A stretch of 64,000 bases of DNA, from contig SCFE01000013.1 in NCBI GenBank assembly GCA_004352715.1, positions 975,544-1,039,543 on the forward strand, given 5' to 3'. The notes beneath the pieces were generated by a model. The model worked only from the letters and a program-made list of their open reading frames with translations. It did no database searches and had not been told where the DNA came from. A program made the translations under genes and the position numbers. This document shows positions 10,256 through 23,000 of this stretch, one piece after another. Source of the stretch: Hofstenia miamia (taxonomy: Eukaryota; Xenacoelomorpha; Acoela). Every line of letters begins with the position of its first letter. Position 1 is the stretch's first letter.

Positions 10256-12669
10256 TCAAATTTCCGATTTTAATATAACAATATTATTAATGTAATAACA
10301 AGCTACAGTTAAACTTGGAAGAACCACCTTCCCTTTATTACAATGTTTGTTCACGTTTGAACACCCTGAAGCTAAAACTCAGTAACTATCCTACATAAAT
10401 TTGAGTCGAATTTTTCATGTACGTAAAAGCTTCACATTTAATTTAAATTTAGTACAATTTACAATGTGTTTACAGTTATGTGGTTTTATTGATGTTAGTG
10501 TTTTGCAATGTAAGAAAATAGATCTTGTTGAAGAAGCTTGCAGCTTTAACAGAGACATTAACCCTTTACATCCTCCACTGGTGTAAAATTTGTGTGCTTA
10601 GAATGTGGTATATCAACTTTTGGAATTTGGAGAAAAGCTAAAGAATTGTGATTATTATTGCTTATAACAATCATTACAGAGAAGAAACGTTTAAATAACT
10701 TCAATTTTTTTCAACCAAAATTTTACAATTTAATAAAATTGGGTGTAAGATAATTAATATTGTTAAAATTATCAAGTCATTGTGGTAAATACACAGTCAT
10801 TGATAACGAGATATTACGCGGTATAAATATGGATTATTACTTTAACATTAGAAAACCTGAGTGGTCAAATTCACCACTTTGCATATTTTAAATGCATTTT
10901 TAATGCCTTATGTAATAAGAATTTAAATAGAAAACCTGCTTAATTTGTTTTTCTGATAGTTTCTTTTATTTGTTTTTGTTTTTATTGGTTTTATTTCAAT
11001 GAGTTAATTCTGATAACTGCATGAATTTAGATATCGAATCACTAGGCTTTTTAGTGTCAAAGCAGTGTTTTGATAATTATCCTTGATTTAAAATGCTTGA
11101 ACAGATCTTTATTTGTATTGATAATCATTTTTGGTAGAATAAATGGGAGTTTTGCCACAATAATTCAGACTGTGTACCCCGTTGAATATCGCATGTGCTC
11201 AACTTTGACTTTATGTAACCTTCTATCTGCCAATTTGGAATTATTTGAAAATAATTTCATCTAGTTCGCTTAGCAAAAATACTATTATATTCTAAGCATT
11301 TTTTAAAGTTGGCATTTATATATTTTTAATTTGGAAACTAATTCCATGGTCTCGTGAATGCATTAATATCAAAGAATACCAAATTATTTACTTATTAATT
11401 AAATCAGCCGTAAAATTCATGACGAATATTTTTGATTTCAGAAAGCTTTGTTTCATAAATATATGTGTTGTAGCAAATATTTAGCGCTATTTATGAATTT
11501 TTTATATTTGTAATATTTTTTCATCGTTTGAAAAAATATTTTTTTACAGTTAACATAAAATTATGTTGAGTACCAACTTTTTCAATAAGACTTTTCAACA
11601 GCTAAAAATTGCATTTGCCCTCATTAATGCGGACATTTTTTACAGTCATTCAAGTATTTTTAAAGAAAAATTTGTAATCTTATAACTCTCGAACTAATAA
11701 AATCTGGAAACACCACAAGATAAAGGATTATTTTCTCTTTTATTTATAACTTAAATTCATTTCAGTGGAGCATTCTTACCCGTAGATGTATTCATATTCA
11801 TTGGCTTCCAAATTTCATACAATGCTCTGCGACCGAGTATCCATATGCTTTTATTAAGCAGTTATGGTTAACAATTTTGGCTACGGTCAAAGAGCTACGG
11901 CCAACGGCTGGCTGAGGCAAAAGATTTTGCTTTACGCCCAAAATCCGGCTAAGAATCATTTCTGAACATTAGTATGAACAATTTATTTCCATTTTTTTAT
12001 TTGTACTTTTATTTTATAAACTTAGTCGCTTTAACCATTCTTCTTAATTATTCAATCTATGAGCATGTTGTAATCGATGCCATCAATCGATCATCACCAA
12101 ATGCTAGGAGATGCATCCATCTCATCTCCTAGAATCGCCACCAATGCCCGTAACTGTCTAAAACGAAACAAATTTTTATCAAGGTCTATTAAAAAATACT
12201 AATTAATATGCAAAATTTCAAAATAATAAACTATTATTAGTCAATAAAATTCCAAGTAAATGGTGGCTATTTTGAAATCATTTTTGGTTGTTAACAGTAA
12301 AGATTAAACAACCGATGTAATTTTCTATTACTAATTTAGAATATTTGAAAATATAATTCAATAATACGATAAATGCAATATAATTAATGCAATCAAAAAT
12401 TAAATTTAAACGAAATCATTATTCAAAAACCGAATAAAAATATTTTTAACATTGTGCATAACTAAATAGGAACATCTAGGATTATTGTAGACATCGAATT
12501 TTGAATTTCAAAGTAGCACTTAGAAATTCAACTCTGAGGAGTACTACGCTATCTCATTACTGTTTTGTTTTATTGTAAAGTCTCTAGACTAAAATTTGTT
12601 TTAGGAACGAAAAATTATTGTGTCTAATACTTTAATTTTATATGCCGTTAAGAAAATTATCATTTTTGT
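10256..12669. other. Gene-free AT-rich stretch
   Basis: About 2.4 kb without a convincing coding frame or RNA gene. Frames at 10401-10586 and 11070-11264 have no recognisable protein features. A GC-richer patch near 11870-11960, and one with a local inverted pair (TAGGAGATG and CATCTCCTA) near 12106-12133, are probably old repeat pieces. Confidence 0.4.
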
Positions 12670-13425
12670 ATTTCAATACAATGCTATGCATTAGGGTTCT
12701 CCATATTTTGGTCATGTTTGAAAAGTTATGTTTGAACAACCTGATGTGGCAGTTTTGCTCAAAAATCACAGTGAAAAAATTTTTCATATCAGTTGAATTT
12801 TTGATCCCCCTCAAAAGTAATGAAATTTTGCCTCAAAAGAGGCAAAACAAGAATTTTTTTATATGTTTGTGATACTTCCACCATTTAGAGACTAATTCGA
12901 CAAAATATCATAGATAAAATGTCTTAGCAATTTTCAGACATTTATTACGTAATTGGTGACGTCAATAAGCTAAAGTTAAGACTGTCATGCTAATTTCTGA
13001 AACGATCAGTTGAATTTGAATGCATGTAAGTAAAATTTTAGTTACTGATACTTCTTTTATAGTATGCAATGCTGTACTGTAACTTGAGATTTTAGTTTTT
13101 ACACTACATATGTAGCCATGTAGAAGTATTATGGTTACAAAATTTCCAGAAATGCTTTATGTTCAAACGCTTAATTAGTGGCTTGATTTTATCAAAGCTC
13201 CACCAACAGATAAAATTAAACATTCTGGAAAAGGGACGTTATCAAAAACCTATTTACTTCCTGGAAATTCCTAGGACGATTTATCAATAATAATTTGTCG
13301 ATTTTAGCCTTGAGGTGCAAAAAGCCCAAAAATTCATCTAATTTGAAATTTTTTAGCAAAACTGCATCACATCAGGCTGTTCGAATACAACTTTTCAAAC
13401 ATGATCAATATATGGACAACCCTAC
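12670..13425. repeat. Diverged 0.75-kb fold-back (inverted repeat)
   Basis: The left arm, GGGTTCTCCATATTTTGGTC through GTGGCAGTTTTGCTC (about 12690-12760), is complementary to 13366-13425, which reads AGCAAAACTGC to GGACAACCC. Pairing continues inward in patches: 12890-12920 (ATTCGACAAAATATCATAGA) against 13272-13304. The arms are clearly diverged, so this is an old fold-back transposon or an inverted pair of insertions. No coding frame lies in the loop. Confidence 0.65.
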
Positions 13426-14493
13426 TATAGCCTACGTGTACACATATTTATATCAAAATATGTACAATAAATAATTTACAAAAAACACCCAAATCATTCG
13501 ACGCATTAATAAATTATCCAAGCCAAGTAATTCATGCTGTTTGCCTAATCTATTAAATTAATAGCTTCAAGAAAAACAATTTTTCCAAAATCTGTGATTA
13601 CTTCAACAAAAAATTTCAAACGCTTATAACTCACGAACTAATTAAGATATTTAAAATCTAAAAACACCCTACTGTGTGACAAACTGACTTTGCGCACGGC
13701 GCGTTTGGTTGGGACTCGCATAGATTGTCTCAAAAAAAAATATTTCAGGGTAGTTGTTGTTTCCAATAGCATTAGACCGCCTCATTATCTGAACACTAGG
13801 TATAGAAATAATTTGAGCATTCTTCAAAAATCTGATTTCTCAATGAAAAAAAAATCTTAATTGCATGTAATTCAGGCACAAGAACATGTTTTAGCACATG
13901 TCTTCATCATTGCATGAGCGGGTCATGCCCCATAAAACGTCCATGTAAAAACCTTGCAATATTTCTTAACAACCTTGCATAAAATTGTTCAAAATGCGGA
14001 TAAAACAGTTAGTTACGTAAATGTTACACTAGTGTAAACAGGGTTAATTACACTTTTGGTTACTACATAATTACGTCATATTTCATTATTGAATGTACAC
14101 CCAGGTGAACAGCCACACGAAATTCCAGAATTCTTTCTTGTATTCACATACAGTCGATTTTAAAAGTAGTATGTAAGATTCTCCAAAGCATGTAAAGAAT
14201 TAGCTGGTAATGCTAATAGCAAAAATTCGATTAGAAACAACAATAAAACTGTGTAAAGAAAAATTGGATATAGATTGGAGCACATTTGATTTCGCATTTT
14301 ACCATATGCCGCAGGCGACTTCTTAGAAATAAATTCTGTGAAAACAAAGAATGTGCTGCATTACATTTTTCCTATATGATTGAACATTTGCTAAGGATTT
14401 CCAAAAACACTCCAACTTTTGCCGTGCCTTTAGATTATTAAGAAAATTTGTATGGGGTGGTGTAATATTTTGGCCTCTATAGTAAATGCATAT
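13426..14493. other. Gene-free stretch upstream of LINE family A
   Basis: AT-rich sequence with no supported coding frame. It may include the 5' untranslated region of the LINE beginning near 14494, but no boundary or target duplication was identified. Confidence 0.35.
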
Positions 14494-14613
14494 TAGGAAT
14501 CATTATTATGTCAGCGGTCGGGTTTCCCCCGCTTTTGCAGAAGCGATTCACAGTTCGCTCTTTGGTGGCGTTGCTACCCTCGATGCGGCCAGCGCTTTGA
14601 TAAAGAACATCAA

Positions 14614-15702
14614 ATGTTCGCCCGCCTAAATCAAGAAAACGCCGCCGAAGCTCTTCTCTTTCTTTTCAAGTCTTCACTATCCACACCAACAAACGTCGAA
14701 AAAAACACCACAAAAGTCACTCTCTCAACCCACAATGCCTCAAAAAGAAATCACCGTCACTCCACCAAGTGTACCTTCAACACCCAAACTCTTCTCCTTT
14801 CCCAGAATATCGCCTGCATCGCAAAAAAAGCAAATTCCAGCGTCAAACCACTCGTTAGAAAGATGAAAACAGGAACAACCACAATCATCATAGGAAGTAG
14901 CATCCTCAAAAAAGTTCGTACACATCGACTTCTTCAAAATCAAGTAAAAATCATTCATTCATACCCAGGAAGTAGCACCACAGCACTAACGCAAAAAATT
15001 GCGCAATACGGAAGTGCACATGTCGGCACTGTAATGCTCAACACTGGTCTTATCGATGCGCTCAATTCCAGTCCCTACACGTTTCGCTCAAAGTTACACA
15101 ACATCATCTCAGAAGTCAGGAAGAAATTCACACCTCACCACATCTACCTCTTCGAAATCACCCCTGTCTGTGCTGATCACAATCTCTCAAAGAACTTCGC
15201 AATTAAGCACTGCAATCAAATCATAAGAAAATTCTCTCAATGTAATCTTAGTGTCATTCCAGTCTTTGATCATTTCCTTCTTTCGCCGCGTTCTATAAAT
15301 TCCACTCTTCTTGCGTATGATGGCATCCATCTGTCTGATAAAGGTATCTCAGTCTTTATTCGTAATCTAAGGAACTTCTTTCCCACTCATTTAACTGCAA
15401 TTGTCTTAACAGGAGATGTAGAATTAAATCCTGGCCCAATTTTAGATGAATGTAACCTTGAGAATTTGCAGAATCGTTATAAAAATAATTTTAAATATAT
15501 TTATCTAAACGCCAGAAGTCTGAATTCAAATAGAAATCATTTTCTTAAAATTGCATCTCAATTTGGCTCAAACTCAATTTTTTCTATTACAGAAACTTGG
15601 TTAAACAATAATATTAATCCAAATTTGTTCAATCAAGACCTCGAAAATTTTAATGTTTTTGTTAAAAATAGGGATAGTATTAGGGTGGTGGCCTCATGCT
15701 AA
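14614..15702 (+). CDS. LINE family A protein: SGNH hydrolase-like domain, 2A peptide, AP endonuclease start
   Basis: One 362-residue frame. Residues 90-255 form an SGNH/GDSL hydrolase-like domain: block I reads TTTIIIGSSILKK (serine in GSS replacing GDS), block III MLNTGLIDAL, and block V YDGIHLSDKG, with the Asp and His of the catalytic D-x-x-H. Residues 267-275 (15412-15438) are GDVELNPGP after a hydrophobic run (AIVLT), a textbook 2A motif: the ribosome would release the upstream domain and continue. The endonuclease follows, with YIYLNARSLNSNR and SITETWL. The frame is also open for 40 codons upstream of the ATG, back to a stop at 14492; that part contains several Cys residues. It ends by frameshift inside the endonuclease, so the gene is disabled although the SGNH-2A part looks intact. 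Confidence 0.8.
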   Translation: MFARLNQENAAEALLFLFKSSLSTPTNVEKNTTKVTLSTHNASKRNHRHSTKCTFNTQTLLLSQNIACIAKKANSSVKPLVRKMKTGTTTIIIGSSILKKVRTHRLLQNQVKIIHSYPGSSTTALTQKIAQYGSAHVGTVMLNTGLIDALNSSPYTFRSKLHNIISEVRKKFTPHHIYLFEITPVCADHNLSKNFAIKHCNQIIRKFSQCNLSVIPVFDHFLLSPRSINSTLLAYDGIHLSDKGISVFIRNLRNFFPTHLTAIVLTGDVELNPGPILDECNLENLQNRYKNNFKYIYLNARSLNSNRNHFLKIASQFGSNSIFSITETWLNNNINPNLFNQDLENFNVFVKNRDSIRVVASC

Positions 15703-16054
15703 TTGTACCAAACGTTTTAAATCCAATACGTAAGAAAGAATTTGAATCAGATCATTCTGTTTTTGAATCATTATGGATCGAAACTACTCACTAAACATAT
15801 TAGGTGACTTTAATATCAACTATTTCAATTTTTATAAAAAAATCATTGAAAGAATTATGCCCTATTTATAATTTAAAAATAATCAACACTCAAACTCCCA
15901 CTCGAAAAACGACATTAATTGATTACTTTTTATCCAATTCGGAAACTATACATAAGATCACGCACTCTGTATTTATACTAATAAGATTCAAGTTAAGCTT
16001 CCTAAATTAAAAACGATTTTTTCTAGGGATTTCAAAAATTATTCAGATGAGATC
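15703..16054 (+). pseudogene. LINE family A: broken endonuclease remainder
   Basis: After the frameshift the expected endonuclease C-terminal pieces appear in different frames: LGDFNINYF near 15802-15828 (the G-D-x-N motif) and IIDYFLSNSE, matching the S-x-I-D-h-x-h motif, near 15915-15945. The segment is shorter than a full endonuclease, so an internal deletion between 15780 and 15800 is likely. Confidence 0.65.
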
Positions 16055-17649
16055 ATGGAAAATTTACTTAAAAATATTCCATTCGACTATATTTATACTC
16101 TAAATTCTGGTTCCCACATGCTAAATTACATCGCGGCACAGATTAGGCGAGCAATCAACAAATCAAGACGATTTTATTTAAGCACGACTGATAATCAGCT
16201 AATTAAGAATACCGTAAACATGATGCAGAAACTCTTTGAACTAGCTAAGGCTAACCCGACTGAAATAAAGTGGACTAATTACGAAAGATCAAAGAAATTA
16301 ATTAAGGACTTACGCGCTAAAAATTTAGCTTTAAAACAACGTCAATTTTTTGAAAATTTAAATTTTTCTAAACAAAAGTGGAGATTTCTAAACCGTTATA
16401 TTGGAAAATCGAATGGCCTCAATAGTGACATTTCAGAAATTTATATTGATAATAAAATATTTACCGATACTAAATCATTTAAATCATACATTTAAAGAAT
16501 TATGTAACTTCAATTTTCCTAAACCTTCTCTATCAAAATTTAGGCAATCAAATTGTAAGTCAACGTTTCAGTTAAGCTGTCTACCTTAAGAGAATTAGAA
16601 ACTATTGTACAAAATTTAGACGTTAATAAATCTTCAGGTTCCACTCATTTACCGTACTTTATTATTAAGAAATTCTTTCATATATTTGGCGAACATCTAT
16701 CATTTGCATTTAATCAATGTATAGTTGAAAACGAATTTCCGGAGACATAACACCTTTGTATAAAAATCGAGATCCCCTCATTGCTAAAAATTATAGTCCA
16801 ATCTCAATAACACACCCTTTTAGTAAATTATTCGAAAAAGTATTGCACATTAAAATCAACCAATACCTTGCATCTGAGAATATCTTATCATCGAAACAAT
16901 ATGGTTTCCGCGCAAAACATAGTACAAGTGATGCAATTATTTCAATTACCGAAAAATTATCCTCAAACAAATCTCAAAGTAAATCCAGTTGCATAGCACT
17001 TCTAGACTTAAGCAAAGCTTTTAATTCAATGAAGTTTGAAATTTTGGAGATTAAATTTAAAAATTACCGATTTCGACAAAATTCAATTAAGTTACTTATG
17101 AGTTTTTGGAAAATAGAAAACAGCGTGTTTTAATGAATAATATGAAATCTGATTATATTAAAACCTATCGAAGATTGCCTCAAGGCACAGTACTTGGGCC
17201 AATTTTATTTGCAATATATGTAAATACCATAATTAAACATGTAAAACATAGTGAAATATATCAATTTGCTGATGATACCTACCTCATAAATACAGATATT
17301 GATGCATTTAGGGCCACAAAAAATTTACAAAATGATAATTAACATTTTGTCTAGCTATTTCTCATCAAATCAATTAAAAATTAATATTGAAAAAACGCAA
17401 TTCATTATATTTTCCCCCAATTCTGTAAAAGAAATAACAAACAAGATCGAATTAATTGTTAACAGTGTTCCAATTAAAAAATCTGATCATGTTACATATT
17501 TAGGTGTTGATATTGACAAAGATTTAAAATTTGATAAATTTCTCCTAAAAAAGTTACAAAAAATGGCTTCTGGCGTTAGATACTTATACCACCTCAGAAA
17601 TTTTGGACCAGATTATCACGTTCAATTATTACATGCCTTTTATTTATAG
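16055..17649 (+). pseudogene. LINE family A: reverse transcriptase in several frames
   Basis: 16055-16495 is the linker between endonuclease and RT, basic and helical. RT motifs follow in order: NYSPISITHPFSKLFEKVL (16787-16845), KQYGFRAKHSTSDAI (16897-16941), ALLDLSKAFNS (about 17000-17030), LPQGTVLGPILFAIYVN (17176-17226) and the catalytic FADD at 17265-17276. The thumb region follows, with DHVTYLGVDIDKDLKFD (17486-17536). Three or more frameshifts separate these pieces. The family resemblance is to CR1/Jockey-group RTs. Confidence 0.8.
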
Positions 17650-18120
17650 CAATTACACTATTGTTCATTTTTATTTATAAATTTCAATACAAAAGCCGCT
17701 GTATATTATCAAAAACTTTTAATTGGTCATTAAAAACATTAAATTTTGCACGTAAGCATGACCAGCTTCAATTTTATTTAAGTATAAATATGGTCGACAA
17801 TCAATTTCTTTTCTTGATAATTACTTAAAAGTAAATACTCGATCACATAAGTTTATTTGTAGAAGTATTTCCTATCCAAGTTTTCACCGAGCAGCCTCTA
17901 ATATTTGGAATGATTTAGAAAATGAGATATGAATAGAATAAAATTACAAAAAATTTAGAAAAAAATTAAAAATCGTACTTTTACATCGACAAAATACAAT
18001 TGGAGACACAACCATGCTAAACACAATTACTGATTTTTTTACACTGAGCTCACCACACACATAGACACACACACACACACACACACATTTATTCTATATA
18101 TATTTTATTATTATTTTGTA

Positions 18121-19957
18121 AATACATGTATTTGTAGTTTGTAGTTTTCTTACTGTTATTTATTTACAGCTTTAAATTTGTTTTGACTCATAATTTGAAT
18201 CACCGGTTGGTATTTTTGCCTAGGAAAATTTTTTAAGTAGAGAAATTTTTTCTCAAAGGTGTCTAGAACACAGATTTTAATAACGTTCGGTTAAATTTTC
18301 GTTCTCTAGGGATGACATATGCATAGTAATCATATCATCTACAAAAGCCTGTTATGGTGCAATTCATGATCTTGATGTGAACTCATTAGCAAAATATTTA
18401 TATATTACTCTTTGCTAAAATATCTTATTTTGCTGAGTAGCAACTATATTTAATTAATAATGAAGACTTTTAACCTAATCAGAAAGAAAAAAGGTTTAAA
18501 TTTTTGCTACTTTTGGTAGTTTACCTTCATATTTGTACAACAGAATATTGAAAATATCAAACATTTTGAAATCATAACTACAATATTCATTGTAAAAATG
18601 TCCTCTGAAAAGATCTGTTGATGAAAGGGTGTTAAATAGTAAACAGTGCAATCCTGATTTAGTAGATCTAGTCCGTTTTTAGTGCGGAAAAAGCGGAACA
18701 CTTTCAACTCTGGTGCGAACGCCTTATGATTTACAAAATTTGGAGAAAATTCCTTGTAAGTGTGTTTAAGGCTAAAATCTTTTTAATTTCTGAAAAGTTG
18801 GGAACATGTGTGAAACGGACTATGGATTAGTAACATGCGCATACTATTTAATATATGTGTGTCAATGATGTAAGATTTAAAACGGACGAGTAGTCTAGAC
18901 TCGAAACCTGAAATCTCTACCTCATCCTAAAGACTAATTTTGAAGCTTTCTTTTGAAATTCAACAGTTGGATGCGGTACCGCATAAAGGAAATATTAACT
19001 GAATTTTAAAAATACAAGATAATAAAAATCATGAAAATCTTCAAAGAATCACAGCACTCCCACATTTCTTTGAACATATTTACTCCTACAAAATTAATTG
19101 TTTTATAGTTCGATGCTGAAATTAAGTATGTAGATAATGTGCTCTGTGCTCACATGTGCAACGCATACAGATATTTATGTAAGTCGTCGAAAAAAGCGCA
19201 ATTTAATAAATATAGCAGTATGTCGCTCCCAACATTACCCTATGTATATGTACAGTATATACTTGCTTCAATGATTAAACAAACTTTTCGAAAAAATTCA
19301 TTTTTTGAATGATTATATTTTGATTAGTATTACAAATATCATTACAACACTATTCTCTATGCAATAAACAGCCAGAAGTATCATTTTTGGGCCCGGCCCG
19401 CTTCCAACACTGATGTACAAGTAAATAAATATAATTAATGTTTGATTCAAAACTGTTGTTGCTTGGAAACTTTAAAATCTCAATAGTTGGATTCTCGGCT
19501 ATATCGTAATTTTTTCATTTAAGTTTTACAAGAAGAGAAATTTATATTGTGTTCTATTAAAATCTACTAATACTAGTCGGTAGTTATTGGTATAAATAAT
19601 AAATATTTCTGAAAGCAGACTTAAGCCTATAATATAATTTAATAAGTTAACATTACTACCAATAAAATTTCGTTTATTAATTTAACAGTTATCCAATCAA
19701 TTAACATTAATGATTAAATTAAACGATTTTGTATATTTCTGCTTGCCTATTGTATTCTTGATACTTGCATGGGATTATTGTTTTTGTTAATTGAACTAAA
19801 ATAACGTTTTTGAAAAAAGTTGCTTATTCTTGGTATGGTGTTACCATGTCAAATTACAGTTGGACATTTCTAATGAAATATTTTTAGCATCGTATTTCGC
19901 GCAATGGTCAATGGAAAGAACACCTGTTTTCAAATTGGTAACCACGGAAACAACAGC
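18121..19957. other. Intergenic stretch upstream of TTC29
   Basis: No gene is supported. A GC-rich patch at 19388-19412, reading GGGCCCGGCCCG and ending CCAACACTG, looks like one end of a hAT-type element with a GGGCC-rich subterminal region; the partner end was not found. The TTC29 promoter should lie near 19800-19950 but has no clear TATA box. Confidence 0.4.
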
Positions 19958-20076
19958 ATGTCAGCAACCGAAATCGTAGTTAATCGTAATGAAATTCCCC
20001 ATTCCGTACCCTTTTCAGAAGTAAGAAATAAACAGAATGCCACGGATCGCCCAAACCCAAATGATATTTCGATTAG
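19958..20076 (+). CDS. TTC29: TTC29 coding exon 1
   Basis: It encodes 39 residues plus two bases (MSATEIVVNRNEIPHS...), ending ATTAG before the donor GTAAGT. This N-terminal part is poorly conserved, so the choice rests on the strong donor, the phase match with exon 2 and codon use. Confidence 0.7.
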
Positions 20077-23000
20077 GTAAGTTTATATTTTCAATTTTGT
20101 CGTCGCAGCATGTTTACATTTAATGTAGGGAATAAGTACAAAATCTTGTTGAAAATTACTATAATTGAACTGTAAAATGTAAGGTTCTTTTTTCGTTTTC
20201 ATAAGTGTGCATATTCATAAGATTACATATTATATGATGTGATACATTGTACTTGCAATGATTTCTAGGAGGACCTAAGTTTTAGAAGGAATTAAAGCTA
20301 TAATTCTCATGGGACGAAATTTATTATCCCATTTTTATCCCAAGAGTCATCTCATGATTCATGAATCTGTTGTTATATCATTCGACTGCCAAAATCCATA
20401 AAAATGTGTGAATGAAAGCCTTCCAGGTTTGCTTGATTTGAATCTCTGCAGACCCTTCCAATTGTAAGAGCTTTTGTCGGTAATTGCGAAACCAATATAT
20501 ATACTTTTCTTCCAAATTCTTTTAAAATTTCAGTGAATTTAAATTTTCGTTTCTAATATAACGTCGTTTATATATAATTAAAGCTATAATTCTCATGGGA
20601 CAAAATTTATTATCCCATTTTTATCCCAAGAGTCATCTCATGATTCATGAATCTGTTGTTATATCATTCGACTGCCAAAATCCATAAAAATGTGTGAATG
20701 AAAGCCTTCTAGGTTTGCTTGATTTGAATCTCTGCAGACCCTTCCAATTGTAAGAGCTTTTGTCGGTAATTGCGAAACCAATATATATACTTTTCTTCCA
20801 AATTCTTTTAAAATTTCAGTGAATTTAAATTTTCGTTTCTAATATAACGTCGTTTATATATTGAAGTGATAATTTTATTTTCTAAGGGTATTTCTCACAT
20901 GATATTAAGCTTTTTTTAGATTTAAGAAGGCTATAAATTTTCTATTAGACATTACAGTTGAAAATTTCAATTCAGAAAACTTTGCAAAAATTAAAATTCA
21001 AGTGATAATGCATCATTTTTAACAAAATTTCGTACAAAAAAGTGAGCGAAATACCCTGCAATTTATTAATTTGTTAAAATAATAAACCTTGAGTACAAAA
21101 TTTTTGATGAAAAGCGTACCTTTGCCTCACATACAATATTTACATAGAAGAACTTAGAAATTATAAAGGTAATTTGGATTCCCATCCGTTGCATATTTTT
21201 CAATGCTAATTAAACGTCTATTTTGAATAATTTAGTACAAATTCTTGCATGAGAGAACAACCATTTCGCATACGGACCACAGAAAACTACATTAAGGTTG
21301 AATAAATTAGTGCAACTGATTATCTAAATCATCAGTCGAAATACCGTAGGCATAGCTATAAGATTGCATTTATAGCTACAAAATCTGCATACACTAAATT
21401 AGGCTATTTTACAAGATGATTCATGAAAAATGAATAAAACCATTACCAATTTTGAACGAGTTGTGTCCAATGATATTCTTACTTGTCCCGTGGAATCTCA
21501 ATTTTCTTTAGGAATTTTCCCATATCCCATTGGACATCCCATTCCTCATGAGAAAGCCTGAAAATTCTAAATACGCTGAGCTTTAAATATACAAGTTGAC
21601 TTGTCGTATATGCCTATTATGCATATATGAGTTATTTACTTTACGCACATAGGTATGAGATTCAAAAGAAAGCTAAAACAAGTATGAACAGAAAGGAGGT
21701 TGCTGATTACAGAATGTCCTATCGGCAAAAGATCTTGATCGATTTATTAACTGGTGGTTATGTTTCAGCTTACAACATAATTTTCAATATCGAATCTATT
21801 GCACAAGTAGGTCCTTCAAATCCCATTCGTCATCTCAAGCTGAGAAGCAAAGATGCTCTCACGTACGCCCAAGAGCAACTAATGAAAGTGGAAGAAGCGA
21901 ATTGGAAGAATGACAATCAATCAATACATCAACACTATCTTCATGTATGACATTTTTCATTAATATCAATTAATATAATATGATTATATATAATTTTATT
22001 TCAAGCATTCGAAAAATACTTGTTGAATATCTTACATACTTTTTAATGCAAATCCATGTACAAAATATTGTTAATCAAAATAGAGCTACGATCATGCATT
22101 AACTAAGTTGTAGAATATACATGCATATTATTTATGTCTTATTATTCAAATTTTGTCCAAAGAACTCATTATGCCTAAATGTTGACATTTGTATAAAAAT
22201 AGGATATGCTTATACATTTGACTGAGTTCAATTGGCCAACTGTTACCTCAGAATCATTACATTTCTCATTGTTTATTTAGTTAACAGATTACTTCTGCGA
22301 TTACCCAGAATTATGTGGCTATTTTCTTAATCAGATGCTAAGTGTTGGTGAAAAAACTTTTGATGATGGCAAAGCGATGGCTCAAACACATAGGAAATTG
22401 GGAAACTTGTTTTTTGGTTATGGAAATAATGAAACCGCTTTAGAACACTATGAAAAGTATCTTAGAATATCAGAAAACCACAAAGAGTGGATTAAAGGTA
22501 TCAATCACTGCATAAATATGAGCTCACATATATATCTCATCACAATTTTTTTGCCTTTCCATTAATATAAAGTGCATGGTTTTTTATTTATCAAACATGA
22601 TTAATCATTTGATTAAGACCCTTGAATAACTATGGAGAGAATGTATATAGCAAGTGCTAAAGATACGAAATGTTATGCATGTTTTTGAATCATATTAAAT
22701 TTATTCTCCCTTTATTAAAGCAGTGATGAGAGTGGTCTGGTCTGAACAATGCTAGAATGGAAGATTTTGGGACCGATTACTATAAAAGTGTAGCGGACGA
22801 GCTAAGTGCTGGAAAGGGCCAAATATTTTTATCCAACAGATAAATTTACAATAGATCAATTCCAATTTTTCAATATCTACATATATGCTGATCTTATCAC
22901 CTTGCTGGTTGCAACTAGTGGTGCAATCAGGATTTGTGGAAGTCGGAGAGTATTCACTTATGTACTAGAACGTGATTTGTTCCCTTTCATTGTATAGTAC

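Larger units (their letters stand above)
14494..18120 (+). mobile_element. LINE family A, copy 1: CR1-like retrotransposon with SGNH-2A-endonuclease-RT
   Basis: This is the most complete non-LTR element in the window. In order it has an SGNH hydrolase-like domain, a 2A peptide, an AP endonuclease, a reverse transcriptase and a 3' region with a (CA)n run at 18062-18087. The domain order and 2A are those described for some CR1-clade LINEs of aquatic animals. Frameshifts break it after 15700, near 16500-16600 and near 17130 and 17340, so it cannot move now. Relatives lie at 39930-41195 (plus) and 59836-62024 (minus). The 5' boundary is set only by the stop before the first open frame. Confidence 0.8.

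Noticed and set aside
22335-22497. ATG at 22335 as a gene start
   Set aside because: An acceptor at 22280 adds 18 in-frame residues that align with the TTC29 family, so this ATG is internal.
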